From: Syntrophobacterales bacterium | GTDB taxonomy: Bacteria; Desulfobacterota; Syntrophia; Syntrophales; UBA2210 | Length of the DNA stretch: 33,314 nucleotides | Direction of reading: 5' to 3' | Assembly: GCA_018433345.1 (NCBI GenBank) | Contig: JAHDRK010000063.1 | Coordinates: forward strand, 1-33,314 | In this document: in pieces, positions 1-7,796 of the stretch | How positions within the stretch are numbered: position 1 is the first letter of the stretch | Layout: each line of letters starts with the position of its first letter | Notes under the pieces: generated by a model | Told to the model about the DNA's origin: nothing | The model's input: only the letters and a program-made list of their open reading frames with translations | The model's database searches: none | Program-made: the position numbers and the translations under genes

Positions 1-72
1 CCCTTCGTGCTAAGAAAAGCCATCGACACACGGATCAGAAAAGTCTTTGCCGTCAACACCATACGTCGGTAA
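1..72 (+). CDS. 3' end of a truncated gene at the window edge
   Basis: Frame 1 is open from the first base to TAA at 70-72 and reads as the last 23 residues of a protein, rich in basic residues and ending in NTIRR. The gene begins outside the window and the piece is too short to name. The stop codon lies inside the first copy of a short direct repeat (66-88). The only evidence is an open frame of plausible composition. Confidence 0.35.
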   Translation, partial: PFVLRKAIDTRIRKVFAVNTIRR

Positions 73-136
73 CATCTTTTATGAAGCACCGTTACCTCTT
101 CCATGTTCTCTCTCGGTAACATTTATTTATGAAGCA
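66..136. repeat. Two copies of a 23-24 bp direct repeat, 47 bp apart
   Basis: TCGGTAACATcttttATGAAGCA at 66-88 recurs at 113-136 with a one-base length difference in the middle. Both copies contain a CGG-TAA and an ATGAAGCA. The first TAA ends the truncated gene; the second is followed by AGGAGGG at 139-145. It could be a small tandem duplication around a gene end. No known element was recognised. Confidence 0.5.
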
Positions 137-141
137 ATAGG

Positions 142-350
142 AGGGAGCCGATCGACTATGGACCTGTAAAGGTCGGGGGGCAGTCGGTGGCCCTGCCGGA
201 CATGGCGATCGCCAATTTCCCGAAACGCCGTAACTCCGTGGAACCCATCACCGCGTTGCCGGTGAGGAAGACCCTGGTGGGATTCTCGACGGAAAGTATT
301 CTCGACACCCTTGACGGTACCTTCGATCCCATGCTGGGAGCCATGAGCAG
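142..350 (+). pseudogene. Unassigned coding remnant
   Basis: The + frame starting at 142 has a clear coding signature over 70 codons: by hand count GC is about 56, 47 and 77 percent at codon positions 1, 2 and 3. Its product contains VGGQSVALPDMAIANFPKRR and later LVGFSTESILDTLDGTF. There is no convincing start: an AGGAGGG at 139-145 precedes it, but the nearest in-frame initiators are GTG 187 and ATG 202. The frame stays open to 699, but that part lies antisense to the glycosyltransferase and is probably chance. It may be a gene fragment left by a rearrangement. Family not recognised. Confidence 0.3.
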
Positions 351-356
351 GCCCGG

Positions 357-1421
357 CTATGGCCAACAGCCCACCGCCCGCAGGTACACCTGTAGAAGGG
401 CCTTCGCTTCATCTTCGGGGGCGGGGAGGTTACGCGCCTTTTCCCGGCAGCCTTGGGCCAGATGTCCCCGAAGCTCGACGCCGTCGACTAGCATGACCGC
501 CTTTTCAATAAAATCGCAGGGATCCTTGAGATCGAAGAGAAGCCCGCACGGTATCTCCCCGCCCTCTTCGTCGAGGAGTCGTTGGTTCCCGGGAATGCGG
601 GAGACAAGCAGGGGTTTGCCAGAGGCGATCGCTTCGAGTAGGGTGTTGGAGAGTCCTTCCGACAGCGAGCAGTTGAGAACGATGTCCGCCGAGCCGTAAG
701 CAGACTTCATGGCCCCCGGAGGGATCTCTTCGACCCAGCGGGCAAAGTATACGCACCGCTCCACTTCCCTTCGGAATCGATCGGCATAGTCCCCTTCGAG
801 CGGCGGACCGGCGAAGACCACGCGGACCCCGGGCCTTTCGTGGTGCACGCGCTCCATCCATTCGAGACAGGCGAAATTGTTCTTTACCTGCCGGATACCG
901 GCAGGACAGAAAAAGATCACATCGTTGCTTTCCCAATGAAAGACAGACCTGAGATCGAAGGTGTCATTGCCGAACCATTTAAAGGCCTTGGGAACGTGCA
1001 CGATCCGTTCGTGCAGGCCGGGGATCTCGGTATATAAAAGATCACGGAGCCATGGGCTTTGGGTTACTATGAGCCGTGCCGCCTCACATACCTTGAGGGC
1101 TTCCGCGGAAAGCACCCCTTCTCCCCCTTGGCTGTTGATATCGGTGCCTGCGGGCGACACCACCAGGGGAAAAGACCCTACGCGCCGCGCCGCCGGATCT
1201 TCAAGCAACAGCGAGCCCGACTTGATCAGGTGGTGGGCATGTACAAGGCGGGGGCGCTCTTCATCTATGACCCTCGCGAGTTCTTTGGCGGTCAGTCCCG
1301 CCGTTGGTAAAACCCGAACATCGACACCGAGCTCGGTGAGTGAACCCCGCCATCGTTCCGCGGTCACGGCGTTACCTGTCACTGTCGGAAGCGCCGTGGG
1401 GGTCAAGATTAGAACTTTCAT
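357..1421 (-). CDS. Family 4-type (GT-B fold) glycosyltransferase
   Basis: A 354-residue protein with two Rossmann-like halves. The N-terminal acceptor domain starts MKVLILTPTALPTVTGNAVT and the C-terminal donor domain carries FFCPAGIRQVKN (about residues 170-181), VVFAGPP, and the E-x7-E type signature SEGLSNTLLEAIASGKP near residue 258, which in this superfamily contacts the nucleotide-sugar. The enzyme should move a sugar from a nucleotide donor to an unknown acceptor at the cytoplasmic face. The N-terminus (GN-x2-TA-x-RW and a later P-x-GTD) reminded me of the SenB selenosugar synthase branch, but no SenA/SenC-type neighbours are present, so that is weak. Its ATG overlaps the stop of the upstream deacetylase by 4 nt (ATGA), implying translational coupling. 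It is the last gene of the operon; no terminator is seen downstream. Confidence 0.85.
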   Translation of the reverse strand: MKVLILTPTALPTVTGNAVTAERWRGSLTELGVDVRVLPTAGLTAKELARVIDEERPRLVHAHHLIKSGSLLLEDPAARRVGSFPLVVSPAGTDINSQGGEGVLSAEALKVCEAARLIVTQSPWLRDLLYTEIPGLHERIVHVPKAFKWFGNDTFDLRSVFHWESNDVIFFCPAGIRQVKNNFACLEWMERVHHERPGVRVVFAGPPLEGDYADRFRREVERCVYFARWVEEIPPGAMKSAYGSADIVLNCSLSEGLSNTLLEAIASGKPLLVSRIPGNQRLLDEEGGEIPCGLLFDLKDPCDFIEKAVMLVDGVELRGHLAQGCREKARNLPAPEDEAKALLQVYLRAVGCWP

Positions 1422-2287
1422 TCAAGCCCCCCGGTAGTCGCTTCTTTGAAAGAGACGAGCTGAATGTTCAATACCTCCAAGCGGCGGCGGAAGGACTCCG
1501 ATAGAAGCGCCTCGAGTTCCCGCTCGCGATCCTTGGTGCCGAAAGTGCCAAAGGCATCTTGTGACATGGGATGCGAAGCCCTGCCGGGATGGACCATCAA
1601 CTCGGTATGTCCCGAGGGAAGACCTTCCACCGTTGCGAGCAGTGAGTTCTGGTCGATTCTTCCCTTCAGAAAAAGACCCCGGAAATGATCGGTTGTCCGG
1701 ATTCCCGATTCGGCGATAAACCGGCGGGCCCCGAACGCCTGATTCAGGAAAAACATGGCCTCCTCCGCGAGGGGATCTCCCTGTCCGACAAAGAGCGGAG
1801 GATCTTCCAGGGGAAGGCGGACCCAGGTAACGCCGTAACGCTTGGCCGCCCGTAGGGCGCCATGGAGGACAGCCGGAAAGAGATGGACGTGCTGGTGGCC
1901 GTCCAGGTGGGTGACCTCCAGGCCCGCTTCGAGGACCCTTTCCACCTGGGCTTCTATTTCCCTGTCTATTTCTTCTGCGAGTGCCTTTGCAGGGGATTTT
2001 TGAAAAAGCGAGAGGGCTTTCGACTTGCCCCGGAACATTCCGTCGTTGTTCACTAGCAGGCGTAATCCTTTTGCTATCGGTCTCCCCTCGGACAGGTTTA
2101 GATGGATTCCGACGGAAATCCCTGATCCATGGGTGCCGCGAAGGGAGGCCACGGCCTCCTTGAAGTCATTTCCATCGGCCAGGAGACTGACACTCGTTAC
2201 GACCCCTTGCTCTATCGCTTCCATGATGCCCGAGGTTCGGCCTCGGTCCGCTCCAAAATCGTCGGCGTTTATGACGAGTCTTTTCAT
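1418..2287 (-). CDS. ChbG/YdjC-family carbohydrate deacetylase
   Basis: The protein begins MKRLVINADDFG, the family hallmark carrying a metal-binding Asp. It continues with GIHLNLSEG and HLDGHQHVHLFP, supplying the His ligands. Members remove acetyl groups from N-acetylated sugars such as chito-oligosaccharides; the related HpnK acts near hopanoid genes, which are not seen here. I start the 289-residue protein at ATG 2287, not at the longer in-frame start at 2350, because the family motif starts here and the ATG overlaps the upstream stop in a TAATG arrangement (stop 2287-2289). It is coupled to the methyltransferase before it and the glycosyltransferase after it, so the three probably act on one sugar-bearing molecule. 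Substrate unknown. Confidence 0.85.
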   Translation of the reverse strand: MKRLVINADDFGADRGRTSGIMEAIEQGVVTSVSLLADGNDFKEAVASLRGTHGSGISVGIHLNLSEGRPIAKGLRLLVNNDGMFRGKSKALSLFQKSPAKALAEEIDREIEAQVERVLEAGLEVTHLDGHQHVHLFPAVLHGALRAAKRYGVTWVRLPLEDPPLFVGQGDPLAEEAMFFLNQAFGARRFIAESGIRTTDHFRGLFLKGRIDQNSLLATVEGLPSGHTELMVHPGRASHPMSQDAFGTFGTKDRERELEALLSESFRRRLEVLNIQLVSFKEATTGGLE

Positions 2288-3099
2288 TATAACCTGTTGT
2301 TTGCCGCCCGTATGAAGTAATTTCTGAAATGGCAGGTCCCATCGTCGCAAACCTCGAAGGAGGCCTTTCCTTCCCTCCGCAGATTGAGCAGGTAGTTGAA
2401 GAGACCACGGGCCAGTCCTTCGTATTCCTCCCTTGAAAAGAAGCGCTTCGAGGTTTTGAGCAACCTAACATCGCAGAAAAGGTTTCGCAATCTGTTCATA
2501 ACCGCACCGACATCGGCCAGTGAAATGACAAGAAGCCAAAGACGCCCTCCCCCTGGCTCGAGATGATCGCCGGCGCCGTCTATTATGGAGAAAAGATGGT
2601 CCGTTCCGTATCGTCCTCCGTAACGGGGTCCGATATCCGAAAAGGCCGGAGTCTGGGGAGCGACGGCGATAATGACGTCGAAAGGAGCCTGCTCGAGGTC
2701 TGAAACGGCCTCGTACCATGAACCCTCCAAGACGGTGACGACATCCTCCACGCCGTTGGCACGGGCATTGAAAAGGGTCGTTTCCAGGGCGAGGGGATCG
2801 ATATCTACGGCGACCGATTCCCTCGCCCCGAGACGGGCGGCGGCGATTGAAAGGAGTCCGGAGCCGCAACCCAGTTCGAGCACACGCTCGCCGGGTTGAA
2901 CGTCGAGAAGCCCCGCGAGTTCAACCGTCGAGGGGGAAGGTACGTGAACCCCATCCGGCAGGTCGAGCTCGATCCTACCGGAGGGCAGTGCGATGGATTG
3001 TTTCAAGAAAGACATTTCTCCCGGACCTTGAATTGATGGTTTCGCTACAGAAATACCCCCGCCTGTGATATCGTCTGTCGTATCGTCAGTGTCCTCCAT
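2287..3099 (-). CDS. Class I SAM-dependent methyltransferase (L11-methyltransferase/small-MTase like)
   Basis: A 270-residue protein with motif I VLELGCGSGLLSIAAARLGA (about residues 73-92), acidic motif II AVDIDPLALET and DVIIAVAPQTP where many relatives have an N-PP type motif IV; here Asn is replaced by Val, so substrate specificity may differ. The first about 28 residues (DT-rich) may not be translated: a second ATG (3015) starts MSFLKQ and has GGGAG just before it, though very close. No strong Shine-Dalgarno site supports 3099 either. Only 28 bp separate it from the DUF362 gene, so it is probably in the same transcript. The substrate may be a protein, a lipid precursor or the sugar handled by its neighbours. 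Confidence 0.75.
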   Translation of the reverse strand: MEDTDDTTDDITGGGISVAKPSIQGPGEMSFLKQSIALPSGRIELDLPDGVHVPSPSTVELAGLLDVQPGERVLELGCGSGLLSIAAARLGARESVAVDIDPLALETTLFNARANGVEDVVTVLEGSWYEAVSDLEQAPFDVIIAVAPQTPAFSDIGPRYGGRYGTDHLFSIIDGAGDHLEPGGGRLWLLVISLADVGAVMNRLRNLFCDVRLLKTSKRFFSREEYEGLARGLFNYLLNLRREGKASFEVCDDGTCHFRNYFIRAANNRL

Positions 3100-3127
3100 C
3101 CCGCCGGCACTGAGTGGATGCCGCCGT

Positions 3128-4285
3128 TCACCTTATAATGTGTTGGAAGAGACGCCCCGCGGGGGGGTTCCTGGCGGCGAGCGCTCCTTCGGGACATACC
3201 TCGATACAGCAATAGCACCGTATGCACCGGTCGTAGGCAAAAAGGGGCGGTCCGTTGTCCATGCTGATTGCGTCCGCCGGGCAGATTTCCGCGCATTTTG
3301 CGCAGAGGATGCATAGATTCCGGTCCAGGACCGGTCTTTGTAAAAGGTGTTTCCGCAGAAAAGAGTGCAGGCTTTTCGGTCCGTAAATGAGGTTGGCCTC
3401 TTCGGGCAGCTGGAAATCATCAACCAGGGGCAAAGCACCTTCCAGCTCGATTGAAGGGGGGATTAGGCCGAGCTTCCCTGCCGCCCGGTTTGTGGGCAGC
3501 CGGTCCGTGGGAAGCCCCAGGAGGGTGCAGACCGCCATGTCGAGCGCGACGCCGCTTGTGCTTGCCATGAGAAGGCCCAGGTGCCTCGGTGTCCCACCCT
3601 TTCCCGGTCCGTCTCCTTCCAAGGCTAGTATACCGTCCAAAATGTTGATCGCCGGCGCTACGGCTCTGTGTATTTGAACCAGAAGGCGTCCGAAATGGTC
3701 CCGGTCTACACCCGCTTTCATGTGCCATTCCACCTTCCGCAGGCCCACCACGCAGCCGAAGGTGTTTTTCACCGCCAGGGTCAGCAGCATCTGGCTGTGG
3801 GTTTTTAGTTTGGGAAGGTTGACGACGACATCGAAATCGATCAGGTCCTTGGCCATTTCAATGGTTCCAAAGGGTTCCCCGATATCGCGCGCACCCGATT
3901 CCTTGAATTCGCGGATCTCCACGTCCAGCCCGGCGAGAGCGTCGGCGAACCCCCCTATCCTGATAATCCTGCCGAAGGAGCCGGTTCCGGGGCTGTCGGA
4001 TACCACGGGCCGGGCGCCGCGGTCAATGATGTATTCCACCACCGCTTTTACCACCAGGGGATGGGTGAGCACTGCTGATTCCGGAGGGTTTGGTGACAGC
4101 AGGTTGGGCTTGACCAACACCCTCGTGCCCGGTTCGATCCGGTCGGCGCAGAGGTTATCGAGAAAAGAGAAGACCGTCTTCCGGAGGGATTCTCCGTTGT
4201 AGGACGCCTTCCGAACCATGACCCGGCCCACGGAAGGTTCCTCCCCGGCCCACCGGAAGTTCCTCTCCGTCGCAACTTTTTTCAT
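3128..4285 (-). CDS. DUF362 protein with C-terminal 2x[4Fe-4S] ferredoxin domain
   Basis: A 385-residue protein. Residues about 25-300 match the DUF362 pattern (VLVKPNLLSPNPPESAVLTH, VVSDSPGTGSFGR, VVNLPKLKTHSQMLLTLAVK). Residues 325-336 (CILCAKCAEICP) and 354-365 (CIRCYCCIEVCP) are two complete CX2CX2CX3CP ferredoxin motifs. Proteins of this family are common in anaerobes and are thought to be electron carriers or Fe-S-dependent enzymes; the reaction is unknown. The start at 4285 has only a weak purine stretch upstream; an alternative is ATG 4219. It lies 28 bp upstream of the methyltransferase, and 193 bp separate it from the flavoprotein gene, in which I saw no clear promoter. Confidence 0.85.
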   Translation of the reverse strand: MKKVATERNFRWAGEEPSVGRVMVRKASYNGESLRKTVFSFLDNLCADRIEPGTRVLVKPNLLSPNPPESAVLTHPLVVKAVVEYIIDRGARPVVSDSPGTGSFGRIIRIGGFADALAGLDVEIREFKESGARDIGEPFGTIEMAKDLIDFDVVVNLPKLKTHSQMLLTLAVKNTFGCVVGLRKVEWHMKAGVDRDHFGRLLVQIHRAVAPAINILDGILALEGDGPGKGGTPRHLGLLMASTSGVALDMAVCTLLGLPTDRLPTNRAAGKLGLIPPSIELEGALPLVDDFQLPEEANLIYGPKSLHSFLRKHLLQRPVLDRNLCILCAKCAEICPADAISMDNGPPLFAYDRCIRCYCCIEVCPEGALAARNPPAGRLFQHIIR

Positions 4286-4478
4286 GGTTTCTCACAGCCT
4301 TTGTGATTCTTTCGAAGATCCCTCTTGCCTTTCGCAAAAGAAACCTGTCGTCGACCGTCCGTTGTCGTCTTAGCCCACGGCCTTTCGATAAGGGCTGAAG
4401 TGCCATTTCTTAAGGATGAAAACGGGACACGCCTCTGAACGAAGGCACGGCCTTCCCCTTGATTCCCTTGACGCGCCC

Positions 4479-5474
4479 TCAGCCCGTTCCCAGTTTCCCC
4501 CGCACCTCTTCGATTCTTTTTCCAGCCCCGGCCGCCATTCGGTCTAGAAGCTCGGCGCAGGTGGGAATGTCGTGGATAAGGCCGATGGATTGCCCCACGT
4601 AGAGGGGGGCGCTGTCCACGTCGCCCGTCTGCCAGGCGGACAGGTTCTTTTCGCCGCCTATGAGAGGCAGAATATCCTCAAGGCCGCCGCCCCGTTTTTC
4701 CACCTCCAGTACTTCCATGGTATTCCTGTTTTTCAGGGCACGGGCCTGGAGACCGATGGATTTGCAGATCAGCGTGGTGTCGTTCTCCTGCCTCCGGACT
4801 AGTTCCTGTTTTATGTTTTCGTGGACCTCGCATTCTTGCGTCGCGATGAACCGGCTGGCCATCATGACTCCTTCAGCTCCCAGCATCAGCGCCGCCGCCA
4901 TGGTCCTGCCGTCGGCGATGCCGCCCACGGAAACCACGGGGATATGGAGAGATTCCTCCATGCGGGGGGTGAGAACCATTGTTGTGACGTCGTCGTTCAA
5001 AGGATGACCGCCTTCCTCGATTCCCGCGGCGTAGACACCGTCGTAACCGACGGCCTGGGCATGAAGGGCGTGGCGGACGGAGCCCACCTTGTGGAACATC
5101 TTGACGCCCGCCTTCTTCAGCAATTCGATGTATTCCATCCCACAGGCCTTGTCGATGGGGGTGCCGGAGATTTCCACTCCCGCCACCTTTTCCTCGGCGC
5201 AGACCCGCAGCCACATTTTGTAATTTTCCGGCCCGATACGGACGGAGGGTAGGATCGTAACGCCCACCATGAAGGGCTTGTCCGTGAGGTTGCGTGTTTC
5301 AGTGACGGCGGCTCGAAAATCCTCTTCCTTTTCCCATATGGCAGCCGTTATGTTGCCGATGCCGCCTGCATTGGACACGGCGGCGCAAAGCTTCGGCCTG
5401 CACAGCCACATCATGGATCCGCAGATGATGGGGTACTTTACGTCGAACATTTCGGTGACAGCGGTTTTGATCAT
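4479..5474 (-). CDS. Nitronate monooxygenase / NPD-family flavin oxidoreductase
   Basis: A TIM-barrel FMN protein of the 2-nitropropane dioxygenase family: MFDVKYPIICGSMMW at the start, GVYAAGIEEGGHPLNDD (the EGGH loop with the usual catalytic-region His) and VVSVGGIADGRTMAAALMLG (phosphate-binding strand). Family members oxidise alkyl nitronates or act as enoyl reductases or NADH:quinone reductases, so the exact substrate is open. I chose ATG 5474 (332 residues), not the upstream in-frame start at 5513, because AAAGGAG lies 8 nt before it. A run of eight C on the + strand (5513-5520) lies upstream. Downstream of the amidase in the same direction, 56 bp apart, so probably co-transcribed. Confidence 0.85.
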   Translation of the reverse strand: MIKTAVTEMFDVKYPIICGSMMWLCRPKLCAAVSNAGGIGNITAAIWEKEEDFRAAVTETRNLTDKPFMVGVTILPSVRIGPENYKMWLRVCAEEKVAGVEISGTPIDKACGMEYIELLKKAGVKMFHKVGSVRHALHAQAVGYDGVYAAGIEEGGHPLNDDVTTMVLTPRMEESLHIPVVSVGGIADGRTMAAALMLGAEGVMMASRFIATQECEVHENIKQELVRRQENDTTLICKSIGLQARALKNRNTMEVLEVEKRGGGLEDILPLIGGEKNLSAWQTGDVDSAPLYVGQSIGLIHDIPTCAELLDRMAAGAGKRIEEVRGKLGTG

Positions 5475-5530
5475 TGCATTCTCCTTTGAAATATATGTCG
5501 GTGCGCGTGGCACCCCCCCCGTGCGTGTCT

Positions 5531-6940
5531 TCAGTCCACGGGAGGCCTGTTTTTATTCCAGGGGCGGGCCTTTTCGAAGGCCCTGGCCGCTTGAAGGACC
5601 AGATCGTCCCGCAGGTGAGGCGCCACGATCTGCAGCCCCGCCGGCAGGCCGTTTTTCGTAAATCCCACGGGGACCGACGCCGCCGGATGCCCCGAAAGAT
5701 TAAAGGGATAGGTAAATCCCACCACGTCGAGCACGCCGATGGGAGTTCCTTCTATTTCAGAAGGGGGCGGGCCTTCAGCGGCAAAGGCCTCCGAGGGCAT
5801 GGCCGGCGTGAGCAGCAAATCATAGCTGTCGAAAAGCCGCCAAAGCAACTTGTTATGCTCTGTTTTGATCTTTTGAGCTTCCACCAGATCCGGAACCGTG
5901 AGTTTTTCGACCGTCTGCAGCGAAGCCACCAACGTCCGGTTTATCTCCGGGCCGTACTTGTCGAGATGGTCACGCAACATGCCGTATATGTCCAGGCTGA
6001 ACAGGCGATTCCAGGCATCACCCACGTCGGGCATGACCTCGTCCAGGAGTTCCACCCGGTGCCCCATCTCTTCGAAGGCCCGCACCGCATCTTCCACCAG
6101 CGATGAGATATCGGACTGGACTTTAAGACGTCCCAGGTCAGGGCTGAAGGCGATTTTCAACTTTTCGGGCATATTTTCCAACGCGGCAAGATACGTCATG
6201 CCCGGCTCCGGTAGAGATTCAGGATCCGCCGGGTGGTAACCCGCCGCACAGTCCAGGTAAAGGGCGGCGTCGGCCACGGTGCGCGTGATGGGCCCCAAGA
6301 CGGCGATGTCGGTAAAACGAAGGAGGGGTTTGGGTCCATCGGGAATCCTGCCGCAGGATGGTTTCAATCCGAAACATCCACAGTAGCAGGATGGGATTCG
6401 GATGGACCCGCCGCCGTCGGAACCGGTGGCGAGCGGCACCATGCCGGCGGCGATCGCGGCCGCCGATCCCCCGCTGGAACCGCCCGAGGTTCGCTCGAGG
6501 TTCCAGGGATTTCGAGTTACGCCGAAAAGTCGGTTCTTCGTGAATCCCGTGTGGCCGAACTCAGGGGTGTTTGTTTTTCCCACTACGATGGCGCCGGCCT
6601 TACGCAGCCTTTCCACTTGGATGGAGTCGCGGGAGGCTATGTTGTCCTTGAAGGGCACCGACCCGAAGGTGGTGGGCATTCCTTCCACGTCTTCCAAATC
6701 TTTCACGGCCAGGGGTATTCCCGCCAGGGGAGGCGGGTTTTTTCTTGTGGTCAGGGCGTCCGTAAGGGCCCTCGCTTCTTCCAGTGCCCTTTCGGCCCGG
6801 AGCGAAACGAAGGCGTTTATTTTACGATTGATTGTGTCGATACGCTCGAGGGTCGCCTCTATGAGTTCCAGGGGGGTGACTTTCCCTGACCTCACAAGAG
6901 AAGCAGTCTCGATTGCGGATGCAAAGTGGATCGATTCCAT
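5531..6940 (-). CDS. Amidase-signature family amidohydrolase
   Basis: A 469-residue protein, normal size for the family. The Ser-cisSer-Lys triad can be placed: Lys80 in GIPLAVKD, cis-Ser155 in GGSSGGSAAAIAAG and nucleophile Ser179 in GSDGGGSIRIP. It hydrolyses an amide (or the Gln side chain in GatA relatives). The lack of gatB or gatC neighbours and the metabolic setting argue for a catabolic amidase, not a tRNA amidotransferase subunit. GGGAGGG lies 6 nt before the ATG. A plausible promoter is at 6988-7016. The next gene encodes the NPD flavoprotein. Confidence 0.9.
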   Translation of the reverse strand: MESIHFASAIETASLVRSGKVTPLELIEATLERIDTINRKINAFVSLRAERALEEARALTDALTTRKNPPPLAGIPLAVKDLEDVEGMPTTFGSVPFKDNIASRDSIQVERLRKAGAIVVGKTNTPEFGHTGFTKNRLFGVTRNPWNLERTSGGSSGGSAAAIAAGMVPLATGSDGGGSIRIPSCYCGCFGLKPSCGRIPDGPKPLLRFTDIAVLGPITRTVADAALYLDCAAGYHPADPESLPEPGMTYLAALENMPEKLKIAFSPDLGRLKVQSDISSLVEDAVRAFEEMGHRVELLDEVMPDVGDAWNRLFSLDIYGMLRDHLDKYGPEINRTLVASLQTVEKLTVPDLVEAQKIKTEHNKLLWRLFDSYDLLLTPAMPSEAFAAEGPPPSEIEGTPIGVLDVVGFTYPFNLSGHPAASVPVGFTKNGLPAGLQIVAPHLRDDLVLQAARAFEKARPWNKNRPPVD

Positions 6941-6987
6941 GGCATACCCTCCCTATTCTTTTTCGGAACACGACTTGGGTTGATGTC

Positions 6988-7016
6988 AGGGTAGTGCAAA
7001 GGAGGGCGGGGGTCAA
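6988..7016 (-). promoter_or_regulatory. Candidate sigma-70 promoter of the amidase operon
   Basis: On the minus strand TTGACC (7016-7011) is followed after exactly 17 bp by TACCCT (6993-6988). The -35 matches five of six consensus bases; the -10 keeps the most conserved T, A and final T. The leader to the amidase start would be about 40 nt. Confidence 0.45.
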
Positions 7017-7050
7017 GTAATTAGACCATGGGCGGTCCGTCATCTGTTGT

Positions 7051-7671
7051 TCAGGGCATGGCTCCATTGAGTCGAGGGTGGTAATTGTCTTCCCTCAGCG
7101 CCTCCACTAGCTCTTCCTCGTTTCTGATAGGCGCCGAAAAAACGGTGCAGGCCCGCCCCACCGTGAGAACCCCGTGGGCGTCCGAGCCTCCGACGGCCTT
7201 TATGCCGAGCCTCCATGCGGCTTCAATGGCCCGCCGATTTCCATCGTCGGACACGCTTCCGTTGATTCCCTCGAGTGCGAAGAGGTTGGTCAGGGTCATC
7301 ACCCTGTCACCCAGCGAGCCCCCCACCATATCTCCCTGGTAGGGATGGGCCGGCACGGCCACACCACCCTTATCCTGGACCCAATCTATGACCTTCTGCA
7401 TCGGAAGGCCGGGCGTCATGTCCCCCCGGCCGATGGGTACGCCGAAGACCAAAAGGTGTCCCTCGGCCGCGCGGTATTCCATGCCGCGGAAAATGGGGAA
7501 GCCGGTTTTTCGGGATATTTCGACGCAGGGTGCGCTCAATGCGTAAGAATGATGTTCCGTCACGCATACGGCGTCCATGCCCGCAGCGAGTGCATGGACG
7601 ACCATTTCTTCAGGTTCGATAGCCGAATCGCCCCCGAGCACGGTATGGATGTGGAGATCGACGAGAAACAC
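7051..7671 (-). CDS. PHP-domain metal-dependent phosphoesterase
   Basis: A 206-residue protein with the PHP metal-ligand motifs in order: DLHIHT (residues 5-10), TEHHS (about 39-43), AHPYQG (about 109-114) and GGSDAHG (about 166-172). The family covers histidinol-phosphate phosphatases, polymerase-associated PHP domains and nucleotide 3',5'-bisphosphate phosphatases. The short single-domain form here does not allow a substrate call. Translation starts at GTG 7671, the first initiator before the DLHIH motif; the Shine-Dalgarno is weak. It has its own promoter (7713-7741). Confidence 0.8.
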   Translation of the reverse strand: MFLVDLHIHTVLGGDSAIEPEEMVVHALAAGMDAVCVTEHHSYALSAPCVEISRKTGFPIFRGMEYRAAEGHLLVFGVPIGRGDMTPGLPMQKVIDWVQDKGGVAVPAHPYQGDMVGGSLGDRVMTLTNLFALEGINGSVSDDGNRRAIEAAWRLGIKAVGGSDAHGVLTVGRACTVFSAPIRNEEELVEALREDNYHPRLNGAMP

Positions 7672-7712
7672 GGTCTGTTTTTCCGAGGGAACCTCTCAGT
7701 GATTTTGCAGGC

Positions 7713-7741
7713 ACCATAATCCGGCATAGGGGGACTGTCAA
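7713..7741 (-). promoter_or_regulatory. Sigma-70 promoter of the PHP gene
   Basis: On the minus strand a perfect TTGACA (7741-7736) is separated by 17 bp from TATGGT (7718-7713), which matches four of six -10 bases. The expected start site near 7706 gives a leader of about 35 nt to the GTG at 7671. The position between two codirectional genes suggests the PHP gene can be transcribed independently of the amidohydrolase. Confidence 0.65.
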
Positions 7742-7796
7742 GCGTCATTCTACGATGTTTCGCATTAGGGCACGTGGAAAATAGGCACCGGCCGGT

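Noticed and set aside
5513-5520. Run of eight C as a phase-variation tract
   Set aside because: It is intergenic, single and not inside a promoter spacer or coding frame that I can identify.
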